64,000 nucleotides of DNA from Mangifera indica (GCF_011075055.1 NC_058153.1:2852001-2916000); one strand, 5' to 3'. Counted from the first letter of the stretch, positions 29,986 to 42,712 are shown. A program made the numbers and translations. The notes: generated from the letters alone by a model not told the origin.

Positions 29986-31043
29986 TCAAGTTTGGATTCC
30001 CTCAAACGAGCTAAGTTCAATGAATAATTTTAAGACAAGTTCAAGTTTGACTCCACTAAAGTTTGAGTTTAAACTTGTCTTTGCTCAATTCCACTCCAAT
30101 GTAACCTAGATTGATTTCTGTAATTTTTGATAATTCATTATCTAAAAGAACCTAGCTAGCTCATAAGCAACATATAAAGGTTAGCTGACTAGAAAAGTTA
30201 ATTAAAATGGATTCAATAGTTTTCTTTTCTCCAGGGATTTTTTTATATTGTTCCTCAAAAAAATGGTGTTCCACATACCTGGCAGACGCCTTTCTAATAT
30301 ACAATATCTAAACTGAACTAGAGAGCTGACTCCTGAATAACACATAAAAAGGCTAGAGACGAAAGCATGGTTAGCCTTTTTTTATTTTAATGGGAATCTA
30401 GGTTTATTATTTTTACAAGATTATTATATATAAAATAACGTTACGTATATATATTTTTATTATATAATTTAAATATACAGATAATATTATTTAAAATAAG
30501 AGTTGCTCTGAACTGCAAAATGTATGATGTGGAGTTGTATTAAAACTAATCATATGAATTACCAACTCTTTTACTTTTAATTGGAAACGTATGTATCGGA
30601 TTTTAATGATTGGTAAGTGTTGAAATTTAATGTATTGTTTTTCCAGTAAGTTGACTATGTAATACACCAAATCCCATCCATCATTAGGCCATCTATGTTA
30701 AAACTTTTCTTGATAAATGGGTTATATTAATTATATTTTTGTTTAATAAAATAAAATAATTGAATAGTTAAATATCAGTTTATGAATTAATGTAAGTGAT
30801 TAATAAAAATAATATTATACATTTAAAAATTATGATTTGAGTATACAGAAGTCTAATAAACTATTATATATTCGTTAAGTCTCCTTTCTAATACATATAT
30901 AATATAGTTTTACTTAATAAAAGATATATCACTTTAATACAAATAATTTCGGGAGATCCTAGCTAGTACTATAAACTTAAAAGAATTTTAAGTCAGTTGT
31001 ACAAAAATTAGGGTTGAATCTCTTTGTTTAGGTCATATATATT

Positions 31044-31195
31044 ATCGTGAAAATGGGGGAATTGAGGAAAATTCAGCATTACTTCACATGGGATAATCGT
31101 GAAAATCCGGAATTGGGGAAAATTCAGCATTACTTCACATGGGATAATCATGAAAATACCGAGTTGAAGGAAAATACTGCTCATTAGGAGGAAAG
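31044..31195. repeat. Tandem repeat, about 2.8 units of 51-52 bp
   Basis: Units start at about 31044, 31096 and 31147 (atcgtgaaaat, atcgtgaaaat, atcatgaaaat). The first two share gaaaattcagcattacttca and catgggata almost perfectly; the third is partial and diverged. The array lies about 760 bp upstream of the YUCCA-like coding start, so it could lie in its distal promoter. Confidence 0.75.
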
Positions 31196-31199
31196 AAAG

Positions 31200-31955
31200 A
31201 ATTTCGGGAAAAATTAGTAGGATACTGGTAAAAGATGCTAATTAAAAGGAAAAAATCTTAGAAGTAGTAAGACAGTAATTGATAAAAAGATGATTTTGCA
31301 TTTGAAAAAGAAATAAAGAGTGGATGAAAAGAGCAAGATTCTGATCCATAATTGCAGGCAGCTAAACAGTTTCATTTAACACTCCGGTATTTACTGCGTC
31401 GATAATCCCTGAATTATTGCAGAAGTTGAAAAGAATTTTAGATTCATTGGATAACAAAAATTTTATGCTAAGTATGGATGGAGTTATAGATTCTAGAGAA
31501 AGCCCTTCAAAGTAGATGGTCAGCCACAGCTCTGTGGATCCAGTTAATAATTGAACAAGCAGCATTAAGTCATAGCATTAAAAATATCAACATGGTTGAC
31601 CCAAGCTAATCGATTGTTATGTCAATGCGTCACTTGTCCTTGTAAATATTCGTTTTGTTCTGGTTTCTCTATTTGGGGTTGTTTCTGGTTAAAGGTAGTT
31701 TGTGTCTAATCTATACCAGTGTTCTCACTGAAGGACACTTGTAACTATGCGGTAATACTGAGTTTCAGCTTTGTACCCTTCTCCCTCTATCCATTAAACA
31801 GATAAGAGTCAATCTATATTTCCAAAAATCCGGGAGTTCGGTTCTATTAATTATGGATAAGATTAATACCATGTCTCAAATTTCAAGCTAATCTCTATCC
31901 ATATATATATTACAGTTGGTGCCAAAGAGTGAGGTGTAGTGATTTTGAAGAAGCA
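31200..31955 (+). promoter_or_regulatory. Upstream region of the YUCCA-like gene
   Basis: Non-coding DNA leading into the YUCCA start. A tatatatatatt tract about 50 bp before the ATG is too close to be the TATA box of a normal leader. The core promoter is therefore not certain, and a leader intron is possible (ttacag ends near 31914). Confidence 0.3.
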
Positions 31956-34488
31956 ATGATTATGGATTACCTAAGAGAAGCAGAAGGAAAAAGAATCCGT
32001 GACAAGAAGATGGGAGAATCAAGGTGTTTAATGGTCACTGGACCTGTGATAGTTGGTGCTGGCCCATCGGGAATGGCGACGGCTGCTTGCCTTAAAGAGA
32101 AAGGCATCCCTACCTTGATTCTCGAAAGGGCTAATTGCATAGCTTCCCTATGGCACCACAAAACCTACGATCGCCTTCGACTTCATCTCCCCAAGAATTT
32201 CTGTGAACTCCCGTTCATGCCTTTCCCGGAAAGTTTCCCCTCTTATCCAACCAAACAGCAGTTTTTATCCTACTTAGATGATTACGCTAACCGCTTTGGC
32301 TTGGAGCCAGTTTTCAACACGACTGTCGTCAATGCTGAATATGACCACCGCTGTAAGTTTTGGAGGGTTAAAACTTCGGGGCTCAAACAAGAGGAAACTG
32401 AGTATATAAGTCAGTGGCTGATTGTCGCCACCGGGGAGAATGCAGAGGAGGTGGTGCCGCATATCGACGGAATGGAAAATTTCGGCGGGCCTATTCTTCA
32501 CTCTAGCTCCTACAGGTCTGGAGAAATATTTTATGAAAAGAGAGTAATGGTTGTTGGATGTGGGAATTCAGGCATGGAGGTTGCTTTGGATCTCTCCAAC
32601 TACAACGCCCGTCCATCCCTCGTCGTCAGAAGTGCGGTGAGCCGCCATCTCTGTAAAAAATTCATTTAAATGACTTCTTCTCCACCATATTTGCTTAACA
32701 TTAGTTTAACCTAAACTCCTCCGATATCTATGCACTGAGAAAGAGTAAAACCCTGATACCTAATAAGAATCTTAAAAGAATCACGTCTCAAAAGCCAAAA
32801 ACCCAGGGATCCAAGTCTCATATCACCATGTTCCTTATGAATCTGGAGAGAATCACTTTTCAAAAATTAGTTATCGAGATTGAAAAACCTAAAACTATAT
32901 AAAGTTTATTAAAAGCTTATACTTTCAAAGATCTAAGTGTCATACTTTGCATTTGGATCCTAACATAATTATAAATAACCCTAACTAATAATACACTGAG
33001 ATTTACAAGTATCATCCTCTGAGAGCAATCAGTTGAGTTGTGTTGTTCACTTTTTACTTATGAGGCAACTCAGTCTGTCGCTTGTTATATACTTAATACG
33101 GTAAAAAATTTGTGGTCAAAGGTATATTTTTTCCCTCACTTTCTTCGAATTTGTTTGCATGCGCAACATTGGTCATCACCACGAAATCTATCCTTTTATG
33201 TTACAGTCAATGTTCTTTAGATAAAAATTTTCTCTCTTTCAGATTCTACCAGGTGAATGAACTGGAAAATGCATATGCTAAAATATTGGGTTTGATCTCA
33301 TTACCATTTATTTTATTCAAGCTTTTGATTAAAGCAACTTTTTTGCAGGTGCACGTTTTGCCTCAAGAGATAATAGGGACATCAACTTTTGGAATATCTA
33401 TGTTCTTGCTCAAGTGGCTTCCTCTACGCCTCGTGGATAAATTTTTACTTCTGATGTCGTGGTTCCTGCTTGGAGACACTGCAAGAATTGGAATCAATCG
33501 CCCGAAGCTTGGCCCTCTTGAACTGAAGAATTTGTCCGGCAAGACCCCTGTATTAGACGTCGGCACAATAGGAAAAATCAAAAGCGGGGATATTAAGGTT
33601 GGCTTCTCCTTCATATTAACTTTTATTTTAGAAGTTGAAACCTATAATATAAAATCACATCTTAAAAGTTCATTATTAACCATCAAAAGTTCATATACAT
33701 TCTAACGTAGAGCGAATTAAGAGAACCACATTAAAATTGGATTTTCAATATAGAATCTAAATTTTATATCTTTTAGTTTCCAATATGATTGATATAAATT
33801 TTTGAAAAACCACACTGAGATTAGAGTATCTAAAACTATATAAATTCCACCTTAAAAACTCATATAAATAGCCCAAGACTATATAAATTTTATATTAAAA
33901 GTTCGTATTTTTCAACGTGGGGTCCCAACCCAATGCTTAAGATTTGACTTAATGCTCTGGTTTTTGATCTGAAAGGTAAACTTGGAGTTTCCTCCTTTAA
34001 TATGTAGGTAATTAGCCAAGAAATCAAGAGACTTACAAAGGATAGTGTAGAGTTCGTTGATGGGAAAGAGGAGAAATTCGACGCCATCATTCTAGCGACG
34101 GGTTTCAAAAGCAATGTAGTATCTTGGTTGAAGGTACTTTTATTTATTTATATATTTATCATAGTAATCAAACAAATATAAGCAAAATATAGCAACTTAA
34201 AAGAGTCTGCCTTTGGGATTGCATTTTCAGGAGGCCGATATGTTTTCCCAGAAAAAAGGGATGCCTCGGAAGCCATTTCCAAATGGATGGAAAGGCCAGA
34301 ATGGGCTATATGCAGTAGGGTTTACTTACCGTGGCCTGCTTGGTGCCTCCTTTACTGCAAGAAAAATTGCAGAAGATATTGAGCATGATTGGAAAGCTGA
34401 GGCCGCAAATTTCATGGCCTTTTCTCTGCAACAATCGGAACTAGAAGCGAAAGAGATCATCAAAACCAATAAAATCTTCTACCAATAG
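31956..34488 (+). CDS. YUC2: YUCCA-type flavin monooxygenase, closest to YUC2
   Basis: Four exons, 31956-32636, 33349-33597, 34008-34133, 34231-34488, all phase 0 with GT-AG introns, encode 437 residues. The family converts indole-3-pyruvate to indole-3-acetic acid with NADPH and O2, the last step of the main auxin pathway. The FAD-binding GAGPSG lies at 34-39 and the NADPH-binding GCGNSG at 201-206. [31 protein letters not shown] and LATGFKSNV also match the family. The N-terminus (KRIRD..ESRCLM) and [13 protein letters not shown] resemble Arabidopsis YUC2 more than YUC6. An in-frame extension starting with GTG at 31929 exists, but the ATG at 31956 (or 31962) is the likely start. Part of intron 1 and exon 2 recurs as a broken copy at 48.8-49.25 kb. 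Confidence 0.9.
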
Positions 34489-37200
34489 CCAACTACTAAT
34501 GGACGTTAATGCTAAGAAATTTTCCTCCTCCTGCTTAATTTGATCGAATTGATTACAAGAAAGAGAGAAGTTTTCTAATTAATCTTTCAATTATGTTTAA
34601 GGTAACATTTTTTTTTCTGTTGTTTTGTTTGGGTGTAGCAAGTGTATATCTTGTACATAGATTTTGTTTTCTATAAAATTTGATATTTGAGCTATACATT
34701 TTGCTTGTCAGCTTCTTTTTTTTTTTGTTCAATCATAATTTTTTTATATAAATAAATATACATATGATGTATTATCATCACTTAAAAGTGAAAAGGGTAT
34801 CGACATAATTTTATTATTTATTTATTAATTAAGTCAACATCAGCATGATTCCATCGCTATGACCTCCCTAATGAGGAGATAAATTTAATGGAATTAATAT
34901 AAAGTTTGTAATTATCATATTTAAAGTTTCCTCGTTATTAAAGCTAAGCTGAAGATGATTTTAGGTTACCTTTCAAGCTTTTTAAATTCTCAAGAACAAA
35001 TCACTATAAACCTTCAAAAAGCTATCTAGGGACCATGATGATACATGTTACTTTGTGGAAAAGAAAAATCAATTCAAATTACTGATAGAGAACGAAACAA
35101 GAGAAAATAAATAAATAAATAAATAAAAGTACAGGGACCATGTAGAAAGAGGTGACCCTCCACAAGTTCTGTTTTATGTACAATATTTTTCATCAGTTAA
35201 TAAGACGCCTACTTAAATCTAAATTAGCTTTTAATGTAATAAGTACGTAATTGATGTATAATTATATGATTGAATAATTTTTAATTAAAGAAAAAATAAT
35301 ACTAAATCATATCATTACATATTAACTATATACTTAAAAGTGTATACACATATTATTTGCTTTAGTCTTCCCTATCCTCATAAGTAACTTGGACCACCAT
35401 TTTCATGGAGACTCTATATAATATACATCATAATTTGTTCCCCGTCATAGCACGTATGGGGTATGAAATCTGGTATATATATATATATAAAAGAGAAAGT
35501 CGTGTGTTTCTTGAGAGGATATAGATAAAGTGAATGTAATTCTAACTTTATCCTTTAACAAATGTTAAGGCATGTAATGGAATGAATGAATGATTAAGAG
35601 ATATATGTGTTGATACGATATCTTTATTAGTAATATATACTATTCAGAGTCTAGTGTAATAAAGGTTAAGATAACTACAATTCGAATTTGATAACAATCA
35701 AATAAGTTTGTTATGAGTATATGAGAGCATAAATTAAGATAAATGATGACACATGAGATTTTTTTATGTAATTTAGTTTGATGATCAAAATACCTATGCT
35801 ACAGTATTTTTACTGGTCTGAGTATAGTATAAGAATAATACAAGCTGATAGTAACATTATCTTTGTATGTTATGTTGCTTGTTGTCCCCTTACTCTTTCT
35901 TTTTGGATGTAAAATATATTTGAAACTCTTTTAGTTTAGGTCCTTAATCCATGATTTGAATTTAAATATGAGAGAGTTATGTTTACGAGGAAGTTAATAT
36001 CTAATTGGATGGTCATCATATAAGTGTTATGTCATAGAATTCGAATGCGTCCCTCTTGTGATAAGATTGCAACTGCAACCTTTTGTTTTGGAAATAATCT
36101 CCCATCTATGAATTGTAGATTTGATGTTGCATAGTTACTAGTCACTTGTTTAGATGTTTGAGCTTTCGATCCACTACAAGTTTCGTATTGGAAAATCGTT
36201 TATCACTGTTTATTGACTACTGCATCTCGTAACACTTTAAGAGTTGATTTCGAAGTGGGTAGTTTAACTGCATAACATTTGTCCCTATTTTTGGATTGCG
36301 AGGAGGACTTGAAACTTCTAAAATCTTTTATCACGTCAAAATTTTCATCATATCTTTTAGATTATATAAGTTGGCATTATCATGATCAAATACAAACTAC
36401 AAATTATAGGATCAGGTCACCAAGTCGAGATAAAAGAATTATCTATATTTAATAAACGGAAATATGCAACTCTTCCTGTTCATACACAAAGGTATAAGGA
36501 AGACGGAAGAATCCCTCAAAGAGACAAATTTCTCACTAGGTATCTTTGGACATTTAAGTCCCCTTGGCGTATTTCTTTTACAATCATATTATTAATAATC
36601 ATTATAATATTTTTCAAAAATAAATAATATAGCTGTGGATTTGGGTCAAACCATATTACAATGTATGAAAGATTTCACTTTAAGACCTTTTGTGCGACCC
36701 AAAAAATTAAACAAGTCAGCTTATTTATATTTCTAAGAATAAATGACCCCAATATTATTTATTAATCAAAATTATTTTTCCTTTCATCGAAGAACAGGAC
36801 CCCGTTTCCACAGAACTTGTCAATGTGTTATATACACTTGGCGGGCCCTTTTTCAATTGCTGTCCAAGGTGCCGCCTAGCCAGACATGGTGCTCACAACC
36901 CTATTCATAATAGTTAAATCGCATATTGTATAATATATTGAAAACTAAATTTTTTATATGATGTATCAAGTATTATATCGAATTGTATGATACACATTTT
37001 ATAAAATAATATAATAAAATAATAAAAATTTCTAATTGTTATGTTATATTTTTAAAAATATCATAAATACTTTTAACAATTTAAAATTTCTCATATACAT
37101 CTCTATTATATCTTTATTTTCTCTAAAAAAGGTGTATCAATAATATATATCGTATCTATAAATTTATTGAGTTTGGATTGTTTGAGTTGAAGCACATGTT
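34489..37200. other. YUCCA 3' region and AT-rich intergenic DNA
   Basis: The first about 200 bp are T-rich and suit a 3' UTR. Copies of the AT-rich MITE occur at about 34739-34800 (partial) and 35218-35365. A short (aaat)n array lies near 35108-35127 and a (ta)n run near 35474-35488. No gene is supported; the frame at 36382-36627 matches nothing I know. Confidence 0.45.
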
Positions 37201-39451
37201 TGCAACTTATTAATATATAGGGTTAGATTCAAATTGAACTGAACTCGAGTTTGCGTTAGAGTTATTTGAGTTTAGTTCGCTTTAGGAGAGTCGAGTTGAA
37301 ATTCATTTATGGTGTCGAGTCAAGCCAACTTTGAACTCAATTTGATATTGTAGTCAAACAGAAAATGACTAAAACAACATAATTTTAATACACATGAGTT
37401 CTTCTTGTGGGTCTTTCCTCTGTTGTTAGTCGCTTAGTGCTACTTCCCTTGTTTACTGATGACCAAGGGGGATTCTTGTTGGATGATGAAATAGGAAAGG
37501 TGTCTAGGCTTGTGAGCTTGACTAGTTAAACACATCTAAATCTTGAACTTGATATTTAATTTTCAAACTCAAATTTGAGTTTGCTTGAATTGAATTTATT
37601 TTAAGCTCATTCAATATGAGTTTATTTTCAAGTTTGAAAAAGCGCTCCTAGAATTCAACCTTGCGAGGGTCTTTGAGAAAAAAAGAAAATTTGGGTGTTC
37701 AGCTCCACAGAATTGCGCCAAAAGATGATAAGAGATGTGCCGAGTGCTGACCAAACACCGCACTACTGCCGCTATCAGACATTCTTTCCTTCATCAATTT
37801 AGTAATTGGTCCACGGTTTCTCAAAAATATCGTCAGACGCAGATTTTTACAAAAAAACAAACCTCCCTTCTTGTGTTAAACAGACGTATCACTGTTCATC
37901 ACACTTTTATATTTGGCCTTTCGATTTCAAAATCTCTTCTTGTGTTAAAACTTCTTCTTCCTCTTCCCTGTTAAAAGCTTTTTCTTTGAATTTCAAGGCC
38001 AAAAAACGTATAAATTAATATACCTGCCCCCAGCCCCACATGCTTTACTTCTGCCAAAATTTAAATTAACCCAGAAACAAGACATATTTATATGCACTTG
38101 AGTTAAAGGCTTTGTTCTTCAAGTTTGAAAAAATGCTAGAAAAGGGTGAAATTCGACGCTATATTACAAAACAAGAGCTCTGTTCGATGTGTGTTAACTG
38201 GTTTTGTCTTACCTTGCCTTTTTTCCATACATGTAAAAACAAGGGGCTTGTATTAAAGAAATTGTTTTGTTAAGAGAAAAATTTGGTCTCTTTTATATAT
38301 GTACAACCAGTTTATAAATTCAAAATTAAACGATTTAGATTTCTTTTGTCTGCAGGCATCTTGCCAATCATGGGCCTTGATTCTTTAATTGCTTGGTTTT
38401 GCTGTTTCCTGGATGCCCCTTCAATGCTTGCAGGTTTGAATTTTGCTTTACTAACAGATACTATGTTTTAGTTTTCAGAAATTAATTAGGACACTGAGGG
38501 AATTAGGGTTGAATTTGAGTCAAATCAAATCAAACTCCAGCTTTAATTCATTAAGCTCGCCCCAAATTATTTAAGCTCGATTCACTTAAAGGAAGCCAAA
38601 CTCCTATCGAGCTTTGACCTCGATATAATATTATAGTCAAGCAAAAATTATTAAAACAACTTCGTTTTAATTTATATTAATCAAAATGATGTTGTTTTAA
38701 TCGATTTGTATAAAAAATTTTTAAACTCTAAAGTTTGACGAACCGGATACCTCTAAAACTCAAGTTTAAAAATATTTAACTTTCAGGTTTTGTTCATTTG
38801 AACTAAACTCATTTCGGGCTTGTTTTCAAGTTTGAATAAGCTCGGTACAGATTATTTGATGAATTTATTAATCATTTATCAATATGTTTTTGGTGAAACA
38901 TCTCCTTCATTTGGACTGTGTTTCTACAAGTAGGACATTCTTTGCGTTTGAATAAGATGTTTGTACATCATTTCAAATTACAAAGTTAATTAAAACAATA
39001 ATTGAAGATTAATTAAGGGATTTAAATTCTCATTAATCTATCGTCGGAATTGTGTGAAAAGCTCAAACTTAAGTCCATCCATACAAAGAAAATTGGGACA
39101 CCTTTATCACCAACTTTATCTCATCTTTTCAAGTTTCAAATTGAAAAGACTACCCAACCAACCTCAAAAGCCTTCTGAAGCATCCATCGCATTTTGTCTC
39201 GTCAGTATTTTTCAAAAGATTATAAGAAACTGCTACCAATTTTTTCTCATCGAAAGCAACAAAAAGCTACTTCCAGTCTTGATAGAATTTTCCTTATTTC
39301 TTCCCATCTTTTCAAATGCAGATCCCTCAAACAAACTAGCTAGAGAAGAAGATAAGTAAAATACTATGAAATTTAAAGATAAGTCTAATGTAATTGAATT
39401 TGTAAACAAAAACTGGAAGAAAACAGTATTTGTTTTCTTCAAGAAGACAAG
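37201..39451. other. Intergenic DNA with dispersed low-complexity repeat
   Basis: About 37210-37640 and 38510-38860 hold the aactcgagtttga/ttcaagtttgaat-type repeat with the recurring tattgtagtcaaacagaaaa/tattatagtcaagcaaaaat phrase followed by attaaaacaac, so these two stretches are homologous to each other and to 29.5-30.1 kb. Frames between 37735 and 39359 are not recognised. The last about 350 bp is 3' to the OVATE gene on the other strand. Confidence 0.45.
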
Positions 39452-40342
39452 TTAGAGAGAGAACAAAGCTTCCGAAATCTCTGAAAAGGCCTCCAGAATA
39501 ATCCTATGGTGATGATACGAGTTGAGAGAAAGAAAACACTGCAAGAGTTGCTCAAGGTCCTTAGCTGCAAATATCTGCTTTTCGACGATCATTTCCACCA
39601 TTGATGTCCTGAAGTCGTTATACGGATCACTTGAACTCTTCACCATGGCAAAACTATCTTTCATTTTTCCTTCTGATAGTGGAAAAATACCTATTTGATC
39701 ATTACTCTTAGAAGCGACTCTTCGACGGCGAGTTCCTCGCTTTTTCAGGCGAGAACGGTGGTGCTTGAGAGACTCATGAGAGGATTCTGAAGAGTGAGTT
39801 CTTGAAGAGAAAAGGGTCTCAGTCTCATCATCTTCTCTTTCATCATCACTGCTAAACCACCAACTTCCATTTCTAAAACTATCTTGAGAAGATGAGCTTA
39901 AATTAACATGGCTTCTTTTCTTCTTCTTCCTTTTCTTGTTTTTCGAAGACTCTTTCTTTTTCTCTTTGAACCCAAACTGTTTACACTCATAATAAAGAGA
40001 ATTCAGTGGCGATATGGGCGAGGCAGGAGGGGACATGCGTCCATTACTGGCTGCTACAACAAAAGGAGAGCATCGCTCTGACACTTTACGTCTGGGGAGA
40101 TCGTCAAAAGACTCAAAGCAGCTGTGATCAACAACCATGTTGCTGGCTTCTGGGCATCTGGGTTTGCAAACTGAAGGAGAAGGTCGAGCTTGTGGAGATA
40201 AAGGCTCAACCATGTGGAAGTTCTTGTTGTTTTGTGGGGAAAAAACGGCTTTTTCGATCACGTCCGATATGTTTCGGAGCCGGCACGAGCTAATTGAGGC
40301 TCGAAACATGCGGGAGATTAGTGACTTGAATCCGGTTTCCAT
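39452..40342 (-). CDS. OVATE family protein
   Basis: A single-exon minus-strand gene of 296 residues, taking the ATG at 40342 (METGFKSLISRMFRASISSC). An upstream in-frame ATG at 40459 would add 39 residues that look like translated leader (a purine-rich gagagagag tract lies there). The OVATE domain is at the C-terminus, about residues 229-294: DSFAMVKSSSDPYNDFRTSM, VEMIVEKQIF, LEQLLQCFLSLN and HHRIILEAFSEISEALF. The centre is basic and Ser-rich with nuclear localisation-like KKRKKKKR and KKRGTRRRR. OFPs repress transcription with KNOX/BELL partners and shape organs, secondary walls and hormone responses (family knowledge). The length and N-terminus suggest the OFP6/7/8 group, but I cannot assign a number. 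Confidence 0.88.
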   Translation of the reverse strand: METGFKSLISRMFRASISSCRLRNISDVIEKAVFSPQNNKNFHMVEPLSPQARPSPSVCKPRCPEASNMVVDHSCFESFDDLPRRKVSERCSPFVVAASNGRMSPPASPISPLNSLYYECKQFGFKEKKKESSKNKKRKKKKRSHVNLSSSSQDSFRNGSWWFSSDDEREDDETETLFSSRTHSSESSHESLKHHRSRLKKRGTRRRRVASKSNDQIGIFPLSEGKMKDSFAMVKSSSDPYNDFRTSMVEMIVEKQIFAAKDLEQLLQCFLSLNSYHHHRIILEAFSEISEALFSL

Positions 40343-40459
40343 TGAAAAATCGAGAGAGAGAGAGAGAGTTTGTGAGAAACAGAAATTTGAAGGAAGAGAC
40401 GGCGGCCTGTAAGGGAAATATGACAATGAGAGAAACCGAAGCTGATGTCTTGTAGACAA

Positions 40460-40883
40460 TAATTTAATGGGTTTTTTATTTTTCCTGTTTTTGGTCTTCC
40501 CCTTTGTCCTTTTTGAGGAAAAACAAATGGGAAGAGAAGACGTTGATAATTTTATCTTGAAATATAATTATATTTGAAAATACTCTCCTCCATTAAATAA
40601 AAACAAAATCCACCACTCAGGAGATAACTTCTAATTCAAATTCAATGTATAGAAATTCAGTAAATGCCGAAGAGTAGGTAGGGCCCAAATTCTTAAGTGA
40701 AGTGTTAATTTGGTTTTAGACTTTTAAGTTGTATTTGAAATTCAAATTGTATAGAATAGGCATGCTAGAGTATGCATGGTCAACATAATTAACCCAATAA
40801 TAAGTAAACGATGCTAAGAAGATTACAAATTATTAAAACCAGCTAAATTCGAAATTGAGCTTGATTTAAGCCAAATTCGAATC

Positions 40884-40888
<5 letters not shown>
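40460..40888. promoter_or_regulatory. Upstream region of the OVATE gene
   Basis: This stretch should contain the OVATE promoter, read on the minus strand. No clear TATA box or known element could be placed with confidence. Confidence 0.3.

Positions 40889-40953
<65 letters not shown>
40889..40953. repeat. Compound (CT)n(TA)n microsatellite
   Basis: About 14 CT units are followed directly by about 18 TA units. It is the longest simple repeat in the window and would be polymorphic between individuals. Confidence 0.9.
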
Positions 40954-40954
<1 letters not shown>

Positions 40955-40958
<4 letters not shown>

Positions 40959-41067
40959 TTGATAACACAAAATTCTCTCTATATTAATGGGTAGAACATT
41001 ATTTTATTCCCAACAGTTACTGGCTACTGCTACTGCAGTATCTAAAAGTAGTATAACCATTGACATA
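40955..41067. repeat. Diverged copy of the 49.35-kb MITE, one end lost
   Basis: From tttgataacacaaaattctc on, the stretch aligns with 49357-49460: shared agaaca.tattttattccc, ggct.ctgctattgcag-like and tctaaaa.tagtataacc. The right terminal inverted repeat present in the 49-kb copy (tgtgttatcaaatatata) is not recognisable here, so this copy has lost or diverged at that end. Confidence 0.6.
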
Positions 41068-41097
41068 CGGCCTTGACTTGATGACATATACCTTTTA

Positions 41098-41774
41098 GGC
41101 CAAAACAATTATTCCCGCCCAAAAGTATCTTGAAACCCAAATTTATATTTTCCACTTTCAAAAATCTAAATATTTATTTATAAATAAAATTTTATTAAAA
41201 ATTTCAGTTAGAATTACAGGTAAAACCATAATTTATTAAAAAAATTTAAAAAACTAAAATTTTATTATATTTTCTTTCTTATATTTAAAAAACTCACAAT
41301 TTCTCTTCAATCCAAAGTTTGAAAAGTGACAAATATCCCTTAGAGTTTTTTTCACTTCTCTCTAATGTCAATTCGCTGTCTTCAGTCGTTGGTTGTCCTA
41401 CCTCCCATCTTATCTCTCCCTTCTCTCTTGAATTGTCTTCAATCGAATCATCTTCGTCAATTAGAAAGGGAAGGGAGAGACTGGGAGAGAGAGATGGCGA
41501 ATCGTCGTTAGAGGGAAGAGGAACAAACCCTGAAGAAGTATTTGTCACTTTTTAAACTTTGGGTTAAGGAAAATTATGAGATTTTTAAACTTAGAGAGGA
41601 AAATATGATAAAATTTAATTTTTTTAAATTTTTAGTAAATAACAATTTTACCTTTAACCATAACTATGATTTTTAATAAAAATTTACTTATAAGTAAATG
41701 TTTAAGTTTTTGAAAGTTATATGATAGGAGTTTCAGTTTTTACTATACCTTGGGTGGGAATAAGTCTTTTAGCG
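41098..41774. mobile_element. Foldback (MULE-like) non-autonomous element
   Basis: The left end GGCCAAAACAATTATTCCC and the right end (reverse complement CGCTAAAAGACTTATTCCC) match at most positions. The inverted arms continue inward for about 240 bp to caaagtttgaaaagtgacaaat on the left and atttgtcactttttaaac on the right. The loop, about 41340-41530, is pyrimidine-rich and then purine-rich. It is flanked by tacctttta (41089-41097) and tatctttta (41775-41783), a 9-bp duplication with one mismatch, the size Mutator-like elements make. It has no transposase. Confidence 0.75.
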
Positions 41775-41810
41775 TATCTTTTATTATTATATACACTCTT
41801 TACATTCTTT

Positions 41811-42480
41811 AAAGGCCAAATGACTTATTTTCCTTCCGAATGGAACAATAAATTTATGTTTTTTAAATTTAGACAGTTTGATTTCTCACATTTTATGTAA
41901 TTTTGTTAATAATTTTTATTATTTGAAAGAATAAAAATATTCTTTTAACATCAGTTAAAAAATAACTATTATTGGAAATATAATTAGGCGTTCTTTTATA
42001 ATATAATTTTAAAAGAGTTACATATGTTGGGCCTTTCCCTTGTTAAATTATGGGTACCCATTTTTTTTGAAAATTACTCGTTCATAGAAATGGGCGTATT
42101 TTCTTTAGCACTTTCTTTGTACATGTTGCCCGTTGCTATCATCCCAGCGGCTACCTTACTAATTTACCTCACCATTGTATTCATCACATCGAAATCTGAT
42201 GTTTGCATGTTTGTGGGAATCGGTGTATGCACTGACATACAGCAGAAAAAAAAAAACGGTATTATATTTTGAAATGTGAGATTTTAGAGTGAATTACAAA
42301 GGTTATATTGCTCCCTTTTTCCTCGTTTGAAATGCCAAAAACTTTTAGTCACGTTTTCAATGTCTAATGGTGGATATATTTATATAGTTTATGATATGCA
42401 AAAACTTGTGAAAACTCTCGTGTGTCTGGATCCAATAGTTGGATTAATTTTTTGTTAAATGATAATTTTATCTTTAATCT
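41811..42480. other. Intergenic DNA with another MULE-type terminus
   Basis: At about 41818 the sequence ggccaaatgacttattttcc repeats the terminal motif of the preceding foldback element, so a second, incomplete copy probably starts here. Its other end was not found. The frame at 42024-42272 is hydrophobic but has no start context or homology that I recognise. Confidence 0.35.
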
Positions 42481-42712
42481 TAACATAAAATTTTAACAGA
42501 AAGGTAAATATTTGAACATAAAAATTTTACTATGTTTATAAAAAGGAAAATCTGATTTCCCATCACCTTGAACAATTTTTTTTTTTTTCACTCCTATGCT
42601 TTTAACCCAGTTAATTAATTAGGATATATACTGGGAAAGAAAAAAAAAAGTTACATGGGCATTATTTCAAAAGATTCTTATTGATATATGAATAAAAGAT
42701 ATTAGTCTTTAA

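Noticed and set aside
31929..31955. Upstream extension of the YUCCA-like gene
   Set aside because: It would start with GTG. The ATG at 31956 or 31962 gives the N-terminus expected from YUC2.
40343..40459. N-terminal extension of the OVATE protein from the ATG at 40459
   Set aside because: The extra 39 residues are encoded by leader-like, purine-rich sequence. The METGFK start at 40342 matches the family better.
42024..42272. Hydrophobic 82-codon frame
   Set aside because: Single frame in AT-rich DNA beside transposon ends; no homolog or splice context recognised.
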